Of a stretch of 57,293 bases of DNA, positions 16,265-24,751 are shown in pieces. The first letter of the stretch is position 1. Every line of letters begins with the position of its first letter. The stretch lies in contig CAMBVS010000020.1 of the NCBI GenBank assembly GCA_945871425.1, forward strand, positions 1 through 57,293, read 5' to 3'. Below the pieces are notes generated by a model. The model was given only the letters and a program-made list of their open reading frames with translations. It did no database searches and had not been told where the DNA came from. The stretch is from Rhizobium sp. Q54. Lineage in GTDB: Bacteria > Pseudomonadota > Alphaproteobacteria > SHVZ01. A program made the position numbers and the translations under genes.

Positions 16265-17200
16265 TTAGTCGATGGGCGCGCCGGCACCGGCCGCCTCGGC
16301 GAGCAGGAAGTCGCGGAGCGCCATCGTCTCTTCGTCGGTCTCGGCCGCTTCCGGCCAGCGCAGCACATAGGCGCGGCTGGCGCCGATGGCCGCGTCGCCG
16401 AGCGGCCGGACCAGTCGTCCGGCCGCGAGCTCGCGGTCGATGAGCGGCGAGCGGCCAAGAGCGACGCCGTGGCCGTCGATCGCCGCCTGCATGCACATGG
16501 CGAAGTGGCTGACGCGGAACAGCCGTGACGACTTTCCGTCGTCGACGCCGAGACGCGTCAGCCATTCCAGCCAGTCGATGTCCGGAGAAGTCTGCTGATC
16601 CTCCTGAATCAGCACGTGCCCGGCGAGGTGCCGAGGTTCCGACAGCGGGCGCTCGTTCGTCGGCAGGTTCGGGCTGCAGACCGGGAAGACGGCGTCCCGC
16701 ATCAGCGCGGCCTCGTGGCGATGAATGCGGAAGCGGTCGACATGGCGTTTGACGATGGCGAGATCCATCTGCTCGCGCTCGAAGGAGGGCTCGCCAGCGT
16801 CGAACGAGACGACATGCGGCTCCAGGTTCGGAAAGCGACCGGCGAAGACGGGCATGCGCGGCAGCAGCCAGTAGGTCGCGACCGGTGTCGGCGCGAAGAT
16901 GGTGAGGACGCGGCGGGCGTTCCGCATCTTCACGCGATCGGTCGCCTCGACCAGTTCGAGAAACCCGGCCTCGACGCCCTTCAGCAGCAGCCTGCCTTCC
17001 TCGGTCAGGACCATCCCGGGATTGAGGCGAAGGAAGAGCCTGGATCCCAGCGTCTCTTCGAGGGTCCGGATCTGGTGGCTGACCGCGCTCGGCGTGATGC
17101 CGAGTTCCTCGGCGGCAGCCGAGAAGCCGAGGTGACGCGCAGCCGCCTCGAAGGTCCTGAGCGCATTCAGCGAAGGCAGGCGGGTATAGCGGCCGGGCAT
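16265..17200 (-). CDS. LysR family transcriptional regulator (GcvA-like)
   Basis: A 311-residue regulator. The N-terminal winged helix-turn-helix (about 8-66) contains LPSLNALRTFEAAARHLGFSAAAEELGITPSAVSHQI. The periplasmic-binding-protein-like effector domain spans about 95-300. The opening resembles GcvA/AmpR-type regulators. It is divergent from icd across a 424-base gap with an AT-rich core that could hold its operator, and its stop is 7 bases from the convergent LOG gene. Target and co-inducer unknown. Confidence 0.9.
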   Translation of the reverse strand: MPGRYTRLPSLNALRTFEAAARHLGFSAAAEELGITPSAVSHQIRTLEETLGSRLFLRLNPGMVLTEEGRLLLKGVEAGFLELVEATDRVKMRNARRVLTIFAPTPVATYWLLPRMPVFAGRFPNLEPHVVSFDAGEPSFEREQMDLAIVKRHVDRFRIHRHEAALMRDAVFPVCSPNLPTNERPLSEPRHLAGHVLIQEDQQTSPDIDWLEWLTRLGVDDGKSSRLFRVSHFAMCMQAAIDGHGVALGRSPLIDRELAAGRLVRPLGDAAIGASRAYVLRWPEAAETDEETMALRDFLLAEAAGAGAPID

Positions 17201-17624
17201 GGCGGCTGTGAATCCGTTTCATCGTGCCGACGAAAAATCATCGTTTGTCGGAGGCGTCGGCGTCTCATACAATATAAAAATGATATTCGCAGTCGTCATC
17301 AAAAATATCGACCGAAAGATCATAATAACGATCAATATTAGTGATCTATTGTCGTTGGTCTATACTGTAACGACTTTGTTTCGGCGCATCGCCGTCAGGC
17401 GGGGGCCGGGAACGGCCGCGGAGCTTTTTGGGCCCCGGCTTCGGCGCGACCTCGGGCTCGTCGGCGCGGCCGAGCCCGACGACCGCATGGCGCTGCTGAG
17501 AGCCCGCGCCAAGCCGCCGATCTGAAACTGGCAGACCGGGCTGCGACGCCCTGGCGCGCTTGCCTTCTAGGTCGCGGCTGATATGTTTCCGGCCCTCTCT
17601 CAACAGTCCCCGGTGCCAACGCCC
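17201..17624. other. Intergenic gap between LysR regulator and icd
   Basis: No convincing gene is seen. Positions about 17265-17372 are AT-rich, in sharp contrast to the surroundings. They hold repeated GATC words at 17318, 17330 and 17343 and GATATT/AATATC arms at about 17282-17309. A possible promoter TTAGTG-17-TATACT (17338-17366) points toward icd. From 17380 to 17560 the sequence is GC-rich with open frames on both strands, but none has a Shine-Dalgarno or recognisable protein. It may contain divergent promoters and LysR sites. Confidence 0.4.
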
Positions 17625-18839
17625 ATGGCCAAGATCAAGGTCAAAACCCCGGTCGTCGAACTCGACGGCGACGAGATGACGCGGATCATCTGGAAGTTCA
17701 TCAAAGACAAGCTGATCCTGCCCTATCTCGATATCGACCTTAAGTATTACGACCTCGGGGTCGAGTACCGGGACAAGACCGAGGACCAGGTCACGGTCGA
17801 CTCGGCCAAGGCGATCCAGAAATACGGCGTCGGCGTCAAATGCGCGACCATCACGCCGGACGAAGACCGGGTGAAGGAGTTCAAGCTTAAGAAGATGTGG
17901 AAGTCCCCGAACGGGACCATCCGCAACATCATCGGCGGCACCATCTTCCGCCAGCCGATCGTCTGCAAGAACGTGCCGCGCCTGGTTCCGGGCTGGACCC
18001 AGCCGATCGTCATCGGCCGCCATGCCTTCGGCGACCAGTACAAGGCGACCGACTTCGTCGTGCCGGGGCCCGGCAAGCTGACCATGACCTTCACGCCGGC
18101 GGGCGGCGGCAAGCCGGTCAACTACGAGATCTTCGACTTCCCGGGCGGCGGCGTCGGGATGGGCATGTACAATCTCGACGATTCGATCATCGGCTTCGCC
18201 CGTGCCTGCTTCAACTACGGCCTGACGCTGGGCTGGCCGGTCTACCTCTCGACCAAGAACACCATCCTCAAGGCCTATGACGGCCGCTTCAAGGACCTGT
18301 TCCAGAAGGTCTTCGACGAGGAATTCGCCGACCGGTTCAAAGCCAAGAAGATCGTCTACGAGCACCGGCTGATCGACGACATGGTGGCCTCCGCCCTCAA
18401 GTGGTCCGGCGCCTTCGTCTGGGCTTGCAAGAACTATGACGGCGACGTGCAGTCCGACACCGTGGCCCAGGGCTTCGGCTCGCTGGGTCTGATGACCTCG
18501 GTGCTGCTGACCCCGGACGGCAAGACCGTCGAGGCCGAGGCCGCCCACGGCACGGTGACCCGCCACTACCGCGACCACCAGGCCGGCAAGCCGACCTCGA
18601 CCAATCCGATTGCGTCGATCTACGCCTGGACCCGCGGCCTTTACTACCGCGGCGAGTTCGACGGCACGCCCGACGTCAAGCACTTCGCCGAGACGCTGGA
18701 GCGGGTCTGTGTCGACACCGTGCAGGACGGCTCGATGACCAAGGATCTCGCGATTCTCATCGGCCCGAACCAGCCCTGGCTCAACACCCAGCAGTTCCTG
18801 GACAAGCTCGACGCCAATCTGAAGAAGGCGCTGGCATAG
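17625..18839 (+). CDS. icd: NADP-dependent isocitrate dehydrogenase (type II, eukaryote-like)
   Basis: A 404-residue TCA-cycle enzyme that oxidises isocitrate to 2-oxoglutarate with NADP+. It belongs to the homodimeric subgroup shared by alphaproteobacteria and mitochondria. It shows [19 protein letters not shown] at the start, the isocitrate loop [16 protein letters not shown], the divalent-metal aspartates around [18 protein letters not shown], and the cofactor region [12 protein letters not shown]. The start at 17625 (MAKIKVKTP) matches family N-termini; 14 upstream codons are dropped. It is monocistronic, ending at a strong terminator. Confidence 0.95.
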   Translation: MAKIKVKTPVVELDGDEMTRIIWKFIKDKLILPYLDIDLKYYDLGVEYRDKTEDQVTVDSAKAIQKYGVGVKCATITPDEDRVKEFKLKKMWKSPNGTIRNIIGGTIFRQPIVCKNVPRLVPGWTQPIVIGRHAFGDQYKATDFVVPGPGKLTMTFTPAGGGKPVNYEIFDFPGGGVGMGMYNLDDSIIGFARACFNYGLTLGWPVYLSTKNTILKAYDGRFKDLFQKVFDEEFADRFKAKKIVYEHRLIDDMVASALKWSGAFVWACKNYDGDVQSDTVAQGFGSLGLMTSVLLTPDGKTVEAEAAHGTVTRHYRDHQAGKPTSTNPIASIYAWTRGLYYRGEFDGTPDVKHFAETLERVCVDTVQDGSMTKDLAILIGPNQPWLNTQQFLDKLDANLKKALA

Positions 18840-18865
18840 CGCCACCCGTCGTCGGCGTCGCTGGC

Positions 18866-18903
18866 AAGGCCTCCCGCGTCAGCGCGGGAGGCCTTTTGCT
18901 TTC
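18866..18903 (+). terminator. Rho-independent terminator of icd
   Basis: A perfect 13-base stem: AAGGCCTCCCGCG (18866-18878), loop TCAG, CGCGGGAGGCCTT (18883-18895). It is followed by TTGCTTT and starts 27 bases after the icd stop. It also lies just beyond the 3' end of the convergent transglycosylase gene and may serve both directions. Confidence 0.85.
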
Positions 18904-19919
18904 TAGCGAACGAGCGGCGCGGCCCTCGGCATGTCGAGGGCCTGCGTCGTCGGCGCCATCATGTATTGCTGGATGCCCATCTTGCGGCGTCCGTCGGTGG
19001 CGCTGGGGGGGGCGGTCGAGAGCGCGGAGATCTTGGCCGAGGCCGCCCGGGGATCGCTGCTGATCCAGTTGGGCGAAGTGAAACCGGCGGCAGGCTGGGC
19101 GAAGCCCTGGGGCATGGACCGGCCGGAGTCGGCGGCGGCGGCGGCGAGTTGGGTGTTCTCCGGGTTGCGCTGGAGTTCGGCCCACAGCTTCAGGACCTTG
19201 GCGCGGTAGCGTTGACCGAGCTCGGGCGTCGCCGAATGGTAGTAGCCGACCGCCTCGGTCCAGGTCTTGCGGTCGTCCTTAAGCTCCGCCAGGTGGCGGG
19301 CGGCATAGGCCACGTTCTTCTCGGGCTCGAAGGCCTCCTCGAGCGAGGCGAAGGCCCCGGCATGCCAGACCTGATTGACCTGCATGCAGCCGATGTCGAT
19401 GGAGCGGACGCCGCGGGCCTGGAGCTTGCGCACGAAGGCAATCGCTGCCGCCTTTGAGGGGAAAAAATGACCTACCCCCTCGGCATTGATGGTCCACGGC
19501 CAGGCGACCGTCCGGCTGGAGGAGGCGTCCCAGCGGCCGGACTCGGCCAAGGCGATCGAGCGCAGCAGGTGGACGGGAATGCCTTTCTCGCGCTCGGCCT
19601 TGTAGATGGGACCGAGGCAGAGGTCGTAGCCGACATCCAGGGCCTGGCCGGCTCCGGGAGGCTGGCTCCCGAGGGCCTGGTTCACCGGCGGCTTGACGAA
19701 GGGCGTGGGGCCGAGGCCGGCCGAGGGCAGCATCGCCGGGGTGATGCCGGGCGAGACCGCGGCGGAAAGGGCGGAAACCGCCGTGGACGGCGGGCCTTGC
19801 ATGCCTTGCAGCGCGTTGGTCCACCAGGCGCGATTGTCGAGAGGATTGGCCGCGGCCGGTTGGGCCGCGGCCAGAGTGGCCCCCAGGAGGAGGGCGGGAA
19901 GGGAGGAGAAACGAACCAT
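18903..19919 (-). CDS. Lytic transglycosylase (SLT fold) family protein
   Basis: A 338-residue secreted protein predicted to cleave peptidoglycan glycan strands. A Sec signal peptide ends near AAANP (residue 25). A proline-rich spacer follows, then a lysozyme-like domain with the catalytic glutamate E126 in SIALAESGRWD. Further motifs are AWPWTINAEGVGHFF, IDIGCMQVNQVWH, NVAYAARHL and YHSATPELGQRY. The last 80 residues are low complexity. GAAGGGGACC precedes the ATG. Related proteins in alphaproteobacteria serve flagellum or secretion-system assembly, but no such cluster is adjacent; only a FliL-like gene occurs in the window. Confidence 0.85.
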   Translation of the reverse strand: MVRFSSLPALLLGATLAAAQPAAANPLDNRAWWTNALQGMQGPPSTAVSALSAAVSPGITPAMLPSAGLGPTPFVKPPVNQALGSQPPGAGQALDVGYDLCLGPIYKAEREKGIPVHLLRSIALAESGRWDASSSRTVAWPWTINAEGVGHFFPSKAAAIAFVRKLQARGVRSIDIGCMQVNQVWHAGAFASLEEAFEPEKNVAYAARHLAELKDDRKTWTEAVGYYHSATPELGQRYRAKVLKLWAELQRNPENTQLAAAAADSGRSMPQGFAQPAAGFTSPNWISSDPRAASAKISALSTAPPSATDGRRKMGIQQYMMAPTTQALDMPRAAPLVR

Positions 19920-19987
19920 CGTGGTCCCCTTCTAAGCAAGGCCGGTGCCAAGTGCGGGCAGCCTGCCGGAAGCGGCGGGGCGCCTCC

Positions 19988-20016
19988 TTGCCTCCGTCCG
20001 AGGGACCGGGAATACT
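19988..20016 (+). promoter_or_regulatory. Candidate sigma70 promoter of the 20047 binding-protein gene
   Basis: TTGCCT (19988-19993), 17-base spacer, AATACT (20011-20016), 30 bases before the start codon; a Shine-Dalgarno AGGGGAGAGG follows. Predicted by eye only. Confidence 0.4.
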
Positions 20017-20046
20017 TTGCCTTCACTCTAGGGGAGAGGCATTGCC

Positions 20047-21669
20047 ATGACGCTCGGCCAGAAGCTGCTGTCCACCGCCCTGCTCTCGTCGCTGGCGGTC
20101 GTTCCCGCGGCCCCCGCAGCGGCGGAAACACCCCGCGACACCTTCGTTATGGCCATGGCCATCGACGCCATCAACACCCTCGATCCCGGCCGTCTCGGCG
20201 AGGCGGTCGGCGACGAGGTGATCAACAACGTCTGCGATGCGGTCGTCGCCCTCGATACCTCGACCGACGCCAAGGTCGTCCCCGGCCTGGCCGAGAGCTG
20301 GACCGTCTCGGAAGACGGGTTGCAGATCACCTTCAAGCTTCGCGACACCAAGCATCCCTCCGGCAATCCGGTGACCGCCTCGGATGCGGTGTGGACCTTC
20401 AACCGCACGCTCGCGATCAACACCATCAATGCCGGCACGCTTCGTGAGTACGGTCTCGGCGCGGACCGTGCCGCCGAAGCCTTCACCGCGCCCGACGACC
20501 GCACGCTGGTGGTCAAGCTCACCAAGCCCTATCCGACCAACTTCATCCTCGCCAACATCTTCGCCACCCGCGCCGCCTTCATCCTCGACCGCAAGGAGAT
20601 GGCAAAGCACTACAAGGCGGACGATACCTTCATGAGGGGCGATGAGAAGTCGCCGGGCTGGCTTAACAACAACTCGGCCTGCGCCGGCGCCTACAAGCTC
20701 CGCTCCTGGACCTTCAACGATTCGATCGTGCTCGAGCGCAACGACAACTACTGGCGGGGCGCGCCGAGCATGCGGCGTGTGGTGATCAAGCAGCTCCAGG
20801 AGCCGGGCGCCCAGTTCCTGCAGCTCAAGGGCGGCGATCTCGACGTGGCGCGGAACCTCAACCCCGAAGGCATCGAGGGCGTGCTCGCCGACAAGAATCT
20901 GAAGCTCGCCTCGGCACTCCGCCAGACGATGCACTACGCGACCTTCAACACGCTGGACAAGGCATTCGCCGAGCCGAAGGTCCGCCTCGCCTTCCGCTAT
21001 CTCGTCGACTACGACGCGCTCGCCAAGTCGGTGATGCGCCACGAGGGCATCGCGCGCGCCAGCCTGGTGCCGCTCGAGGCCTTCGGTGCGCTCGACGAGA
21101 AGGCAGGCCAGCCCTTCAAGCTCGACCTCGCCAAGGCAAAGCAGCTGATCACCGAGGCCGGATTCCCCAACGGCTTCAAGAAGGAATTCCTGTTCCCGCC
21201 GAACTTCCCGAACCCGGAAGTGGCCCAGCACATCCAGGCCAATGCCGCCAAGATCGGCATCGAGCTGAATCTGCAGGCCATGGCCGGCGCCCAGCTCTTC
21301 CCGAAGATGCGCCAGCGCGGCTTCGAGATGGCGATGCTGAACTGGAACGTGGTCCCGGCTGACGGGCACGCGTTCGTGTCGCGACTGGCGATGAATCCGG
21401 ACAACAGCCCGAGCCTGCCGCCGAGCAACATGGCGAGCTGGTGGTCCGCCTACTTCGATCCCAAGGTCAACGAGCTGGGTGAGAAGGCGCTGTTCGAGCG
21501 CGACGAGGCGAAGCGGATCGCGCTCTATCACGAGATCCAGCGTCACCAGATGGAAAACGGCCCCAACGTCTTCATGTTCCAGATCAAGCGCAACGTCGGC
21601 ATGCGCGCGTCGGTCAAGGAGTTCAAGTTCACCGGCAACCGCGCCTATTACCGCACGGTCGTGAAGTAG
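20047..21669 (+). CDS. ABC transporter substrate-binding protein, family 5
   Basis: A 540-residue periplasmic receptor of the DppA/OppA type. A Sec signal ends near APAAAE (residue 27). The SBP_bac_5 domain follows, with LAESWTVSEDGLQITFKLRDTKHPSGNPVTASDAVWTFNRTL and later AMNWNV-like strands. It is clearly diverged from the binding protein at 176-1750. No permease or ATPase genes flank it; the next gene is an oligopeptidase, after a terminator. An oligopeptide or dipeptide ligand is the simplest inference from that neighbour, but the sequence does not fix it. Confidence 0.9.
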   Translation: MTLGQKLLSTALLSSLAVVPAAPAAAETPRDTFVMAMAIDAINTLDPGRLGEAVGDEVINNVCDAVVALDTSTDAKVVPGLAESWTVSEDGLQITFKLRDTKHPSGNPVTASDAVWTFNRTLAINTINAGTLREYGLGADRAAEAFTAPDDRTLVVKLTKPYPTNFILANIFATRAAFILDRKEMAKHYKADDTFMRGDEKSPGWLNNNSACAGAYKLRSWTFNDSIVLERNDNYWRGAPSMRRVVIKQLQEPGAQFLQLKGGDLDVARNLNPEGIEGVLADKNLKLASALRQTMHYATFNTLDKAFAEPKVRLAFRYLVDYDALAKSVMRHEGIARASLVPLEAFGALDEKAGQPFKLDLAKAKQLITEAGFPNGFKKEFLFPPNFPNPEVAQHIQANAAKIGIELNLQAMAGAQLFPKMRQRGFEMAMLNWNVVPADGHAFVSRLAMNPDNSPSLPPSNMASWWSAYFDPKVNELGEKALFERDEAKRIALYHEIQRHQMENGPNVFMFQIKRNVGMRASVKEFKFTGNRAYYRTVVK

Positions 21670-21678
21670 TCCCGTCCG

Positions 21679-21714
21679 GCGTCCCCGGCCTTCCGCCGGG
21701 GACGCTTTCTCTTC
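21679..21714 (+). terminator. Rho-independent terminator after binding-protein gene
   Basis: A perfect 11-base stem: GCGTCCCCGGC (21679-21689), five-base loop, GCCGGGGACGC (21695-21705), followed by TTTCTCTT. It separates the binding-protein gene from the downstream peptidase gene. Confidence 0.85.
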
Positions 21715-21733
21715 GGTCCTCAAGGAGTCGGCG

Positions 21734-24088
21734 ATGAACGCCACCGAGCGGCGCGTCTTCACGCATGCGGATTTCGCCCGGGTCGAGCGGCACCTGCCCT
21801 GGGTGATGGCGAAGCATGTCCGCAACGCCCAGGTCTTGGCCCACTGGATCGGTGACAGCGACCGCTTCTGGTATCGCCGAGATACCAAGGCCGGCGCCAC
21901 CTTCCTCATCGTCGATGCGGCGACGGGCACCAAGGTGCCGGCCTTCGACCACGAGCGCCTGGCCCTGGCGCTGGGTGAGGCGGTCGGCCGCAAGATCGCC
22001 GCGGGGGAGCTGGGGTTCTCAGTTTTCGCTTTCACGGCTGATCGTCAGGCGATCGACTTCGCCGCCCACGGCAAGTCCTGGCGCTTCCATCTCGCGTCCG
22101 GGAAGCTGGGGCCCGGCCCGTGGCGGCCGAGCGACGCCGAGCTGCCGTCGCCGGACGGACGCTGGGTCGCCTTCCTCAAGGGGCCGGACATCTGGGTCCG
22201 CGAGCAGGCGACGGGGACGGAGCGGGCGCTCACCGCCGATGGCGAGGAGCGCTGGGCCTACGGCAAGAGCCCCGACTCGAACCTGGTCACGATCACCTGG
22301 AAGCGGGCGGGCGCCGCGCCGCCGCCGGCCCTGTTGTGGTCGCCGGATTCCCGGCGCGTGCTGACCCATCGCCTGGATGAGCGCCGGGTGAAGCCGCTGC
22401 ATCTCCACCAGTCGGTGCCGGAGGATGGCAGCGTGCGGCCGGTGCTGCACGAGATGCGCGTGCCTTTCCCGGGCGACGAGGAGCTGGTCCTTGCCCATCA
22501 CCTGGCGATCGAGGTCGAGACCGGCCGCCAGGTCTTCGCCGACGTCGCCCCGCAGATTGCCGGCAATGGCTCGCCGATCGAGCGCGGGCGCCTCTGGTGG
22601 GACAAGGACGGAAAGACGGCATACGTCCTCGACGTCGGACGCGCCGAAAAGTGGATGCGCCTGCTTCGCTTCGATGCGACCTCCGGCAAGGTCGGCGTCA
22701 TCCGCGAGGAGCGCAGCCCGACCTTCGTCGAGGCCAACCTCTCGCCCCAGGACCGCCCCAACATCCGGACCCTGGCGGGCGGCAGGGAGGTGATCTGGTT
22801 CTCGCAAGAGGACGGCTGGGCCCATCTCTACCTGGTCGACGGCGAGACCGGGCGGACGAAGAACCGGATCACCGAAGGCGCCTGGGCGGTCCGCGACCTC
22901 CTGCATGTCGATCCGGCGTCACGCACGGTGCTGTTCACGGCCGGCGGCATCGACCCGGACATCGATCCCTATTTCCGCCAGATCTGCCGGGCGTCGCTCG
23001 ACGGCGGGTCCGTCACCGTTCTGACGCCCGAGGCCGCCGACCACTTCGTCGCGACCGTGCAGCCGCAGGTGCTGCTCGTGCTCCCGCTCGATATCCATCG
23101 GCCGAAGCCCGCCGGGGTCTCGCCGTCCGGTCGCTATGTCGTCGAGACCGAGAGCACGATCACCACCGTGCCGGTCTCGAGACTGAGAGATACCGGGGAC
23201 GGGCGGGTGATCGCCGTTCTGGAGGAGGCGGACGTCGCCGAGGTCGTCGGCAACGACTGGCGCTGGCCGGAACCGGTGAAGCTGAAGGCGGCCGACGGCA
23301 AGACCGACATCTATGGCGCGGTCTGGCTGCCGACGGACTTCGATCCGGCGAAGCGCTATCCGGTCCTCGACCTGATCTATCCCGGACCGCAACGGACCCA
23401 GACGCCGTTCCAGTCCTTCACCGCGGACGCCGGCGGCATGCGGACGTTCCTGTTCCCGCGCGCCTTCGCCGAGCTCGGCGTGATCGTGGTGACGCTGGAC
23501 GGCCGCGGCACGCCGCTGCGCTCGAAGGCGTTCCACGATGCCTGGTACGGCCGGATGGAGACTGCTGGCGGGCTCGAGGATCACATCGCGGCCCTAAAGC
23601 AGCTGGCGGCCGGGCGGTCCTACATGGACCTCGACCGCGGCGTCGGCATCACCGGCCATTCCGGCGGCGCCTTCGCTTCCACCCGCGCGCTCTTCCAGTA
23701 TCCCGAGTTCTTCAAGGTCGCGGTCGCGTCGTCGGGCAACCACGACCAGCGCGGCTACATGGCGCAGTGGGGTGAGAAATACCAGGGCCTGATGTCCGAA
23801 GGTGCGTCATACGAGGCCCAGGCAAATGCCGGCATCGCGCATCGCTTCGACGGCAGGCTGATGCTGGCTTATGCCGACATGGACGACAACGTGCCGCCGG
23901 CGCTGACGCTCCAGGTGGTCGATGCGCTGATAAAGGCCAACAAGGACTTCGACCTCTTGGTCATGCCCAACCACAACCATTCCACGATCTACCGCGATGG
24001 CTACTTCTTCCGGCGTACCTTCGAGTTCTTCCTGAGGCACCTCGTCGGCGTCGAGGTCGAGCCGGGTTACAAGATGCAGGGCGGGTGA
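21734..24088 (+). CDS. S9 family serine peptidase (dipeptidyl peptidase IV / prolyl oligopeptidase type)
   Basis: A 784-residue peptidase. An N-terminal seven/eight-bladed propeller (about 35-530) includes LPSPDGRWVAFLKGPDIWVR. An alpha/beta-hydrolase domain follows. The nucleophile is S643 in GHSGG. The acid is probably D717 in YADMDDNVPP, and the histidine is H747 or H749 in NHNHS. The motif LDLIYPGPQRTQTP marks the start of the catalytic domain. No signal peptide, so probably cytosolic cleavage of short peptides. AAGGAG lies upstream of the ATG. Its position behind a peptide-type binding protein suggests peptide scavenging. Confidence 0.9.
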   Translation: MNATERRVFTHADFARVERHLPWVMAKHVRNAQVLAHWIGDSDRFWYRRDTKAGATFLIVDAATGTKVPAFDHERLALALGEAVGRKIAAGELGFSVFAFTADRQAIDFAAHGKSWRFHLASGKLGPGPWRPSDAELPSPDGRWVAFLKGPDIWVREQATGTERALTADGEERWAYGKSPDSNLVTITWKRAGAAPPPALLWSPDSRRVLTHRLDERRVKPLHLHQSVPEDGSVRPVLHEMRVPFPGDEELVLAHHLAIEVETGRQVFADVAPQIAGNGSPIERGRLWWDKDGKTAYVLDVGRAEKWMRLLRFDATSGKVGVIREERSPTFVEANLSPQDRPNIRTLAGGREVIWFSQEDGWAHLYLVDGETGRTKNRITEGAWAVRDLLHVDPASRTVLFTAGGIDPDIDPYFRQICRASLDGGSVTVLTPEAADHFVATVQPQVLLVLPLDIHRPKPAGVSPSGRYVVETESTITTVPVSRLRDTGDGRVIAVLEEADVAEVVGNDWRWPEPVKLKAADGKTDIYGAVWLPTDFDPAKRYPVLDLIYPGPQRTQTPFQSFTADAGGMRTFLFPRAFAELGVIVVTLDGRGTPLRSKAFHDAWYGRMETAGGLEDHIAALKQLAAGRSYMDLDRGVGITGHSGGAFASTRALFQYPEFFKVAVASSGNHDQRGYMAQWGEKYQGLMSEGASYEAQANAGIAHRFDGRLMLAYADMDDNVPPALTLQVVDALIKANKDFDLLVMPNHNHSTIYRDGYFFRRTFEFFLRHLVGVEVEPGYKMQGG

Positions 24089-24092
24089 GCGA

Positions 24093-24737
24093 CTAAACCG
24101 TCTGCGATCCCCGGAAGGCGCGGATGTGGAAGGCCGCCTGGGCCGGCCCGTAGCGATGCGCGGAACCGATCGGACAGGCGCCACGGGCAAGGCAGCCGAC
24201 CGTCATGCAGGCGCTGCCGGCAGGCGATGACAGGTGCGTCCGGCAACCGGCGACATCATAGCCGTCGCTCGAGAACGCCGAGACGGGGCAGCGCGTGAGG
24301 CAAGGCTTGTCGGCGCAGCTATCGCACGGGCTATTGCGAGCTGTCGTCGGCTCCAGATCCAGGCGTTCGCGAAAGGCGAGAGCGCCGCGATAGCTGTGCC
24401 AGAGGCCCCAGTCCGGGTGGACCAGGATGCCGAGCGGCGAGACGAAGACCCGGTCGGCCCGCTGCGCCCAGCGTTGGAACGGCAGCCAGGGCGGACCGGC
24501 AAAAGGGTAGAGCGGTGCGGCGTCGACCGCGGCGGCAATGCCGTCGATGACCCGGCGCGACCAGCGATCCAGTGGATTGCGGGCGCCGTCGCGTGCTTCC
24601 GGTGAATCGGCGAAGGTGGGCCAGCCCTCGCCGCCAACCCAACCGAGCAGGACTAGCGTCGCCGCCGGCATTGGTACCCCGTCCTGCTCGGTAACGTGGA
24701 ATGCCCCGCGGATGCGGAGACCCGCGCGCGCCGCCAG
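24093..24737 (-). CDS. Ferredoxin-like iron-sulfur protein (start uncertain)
   Basis: The protein has two cysteine clusters suited to 4Fe-4S centres: CDSCADKPCLTRCPV, and CRTHL ... CMTVGCLARGACPIG. These resemble the ferredoxin part of epoxyqueuosine-reductase-like proteins, though this is a short stand-alone protein. The first ATG (24671) gives 192 residues. The frame stays protein-like upstream, reading GLRIRGAFHVTEQDGVP, which fits the usual N-terminus of this family, but no ATG, GTG or TTG occurs there. I extend to a CTG at 24737 as the likeliest non-standard start. It follows the SelA-like gene by 14 bases. Function and electron partner unknown. Confidence 0.6.
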   Translation of the reverse strand: MAARAGLRIRGAFHVTEQDGVPMPAATLVLLGWVGGEGWPTFADSPEARDGARNPLDRWSRRVIDGIAAAVDAAPLYPFAGPPWLPFQRWAQRADRVFVSPLGILVHPDWGLWHSYRGALAFRERLDLEPTTARNSPCDSCADKPCLTRCPVSAFSSDGYDVAGCRTHLSSPAGSACMTVGCLARGACPIGSAHRYGPAQAAFHIRAFRGSQTV

Positions 24738-24751
24738 ATCGCGAACGGGTC

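Noticed and set aside
17199..17525. Plus-strand 108-codon frame across the LysR-icd gap
   Set aside because: It begins inside the LysR start region, has no Shine-Dalgarno, and switches composition abruptly at the AT-rich/GC-rich boundary.
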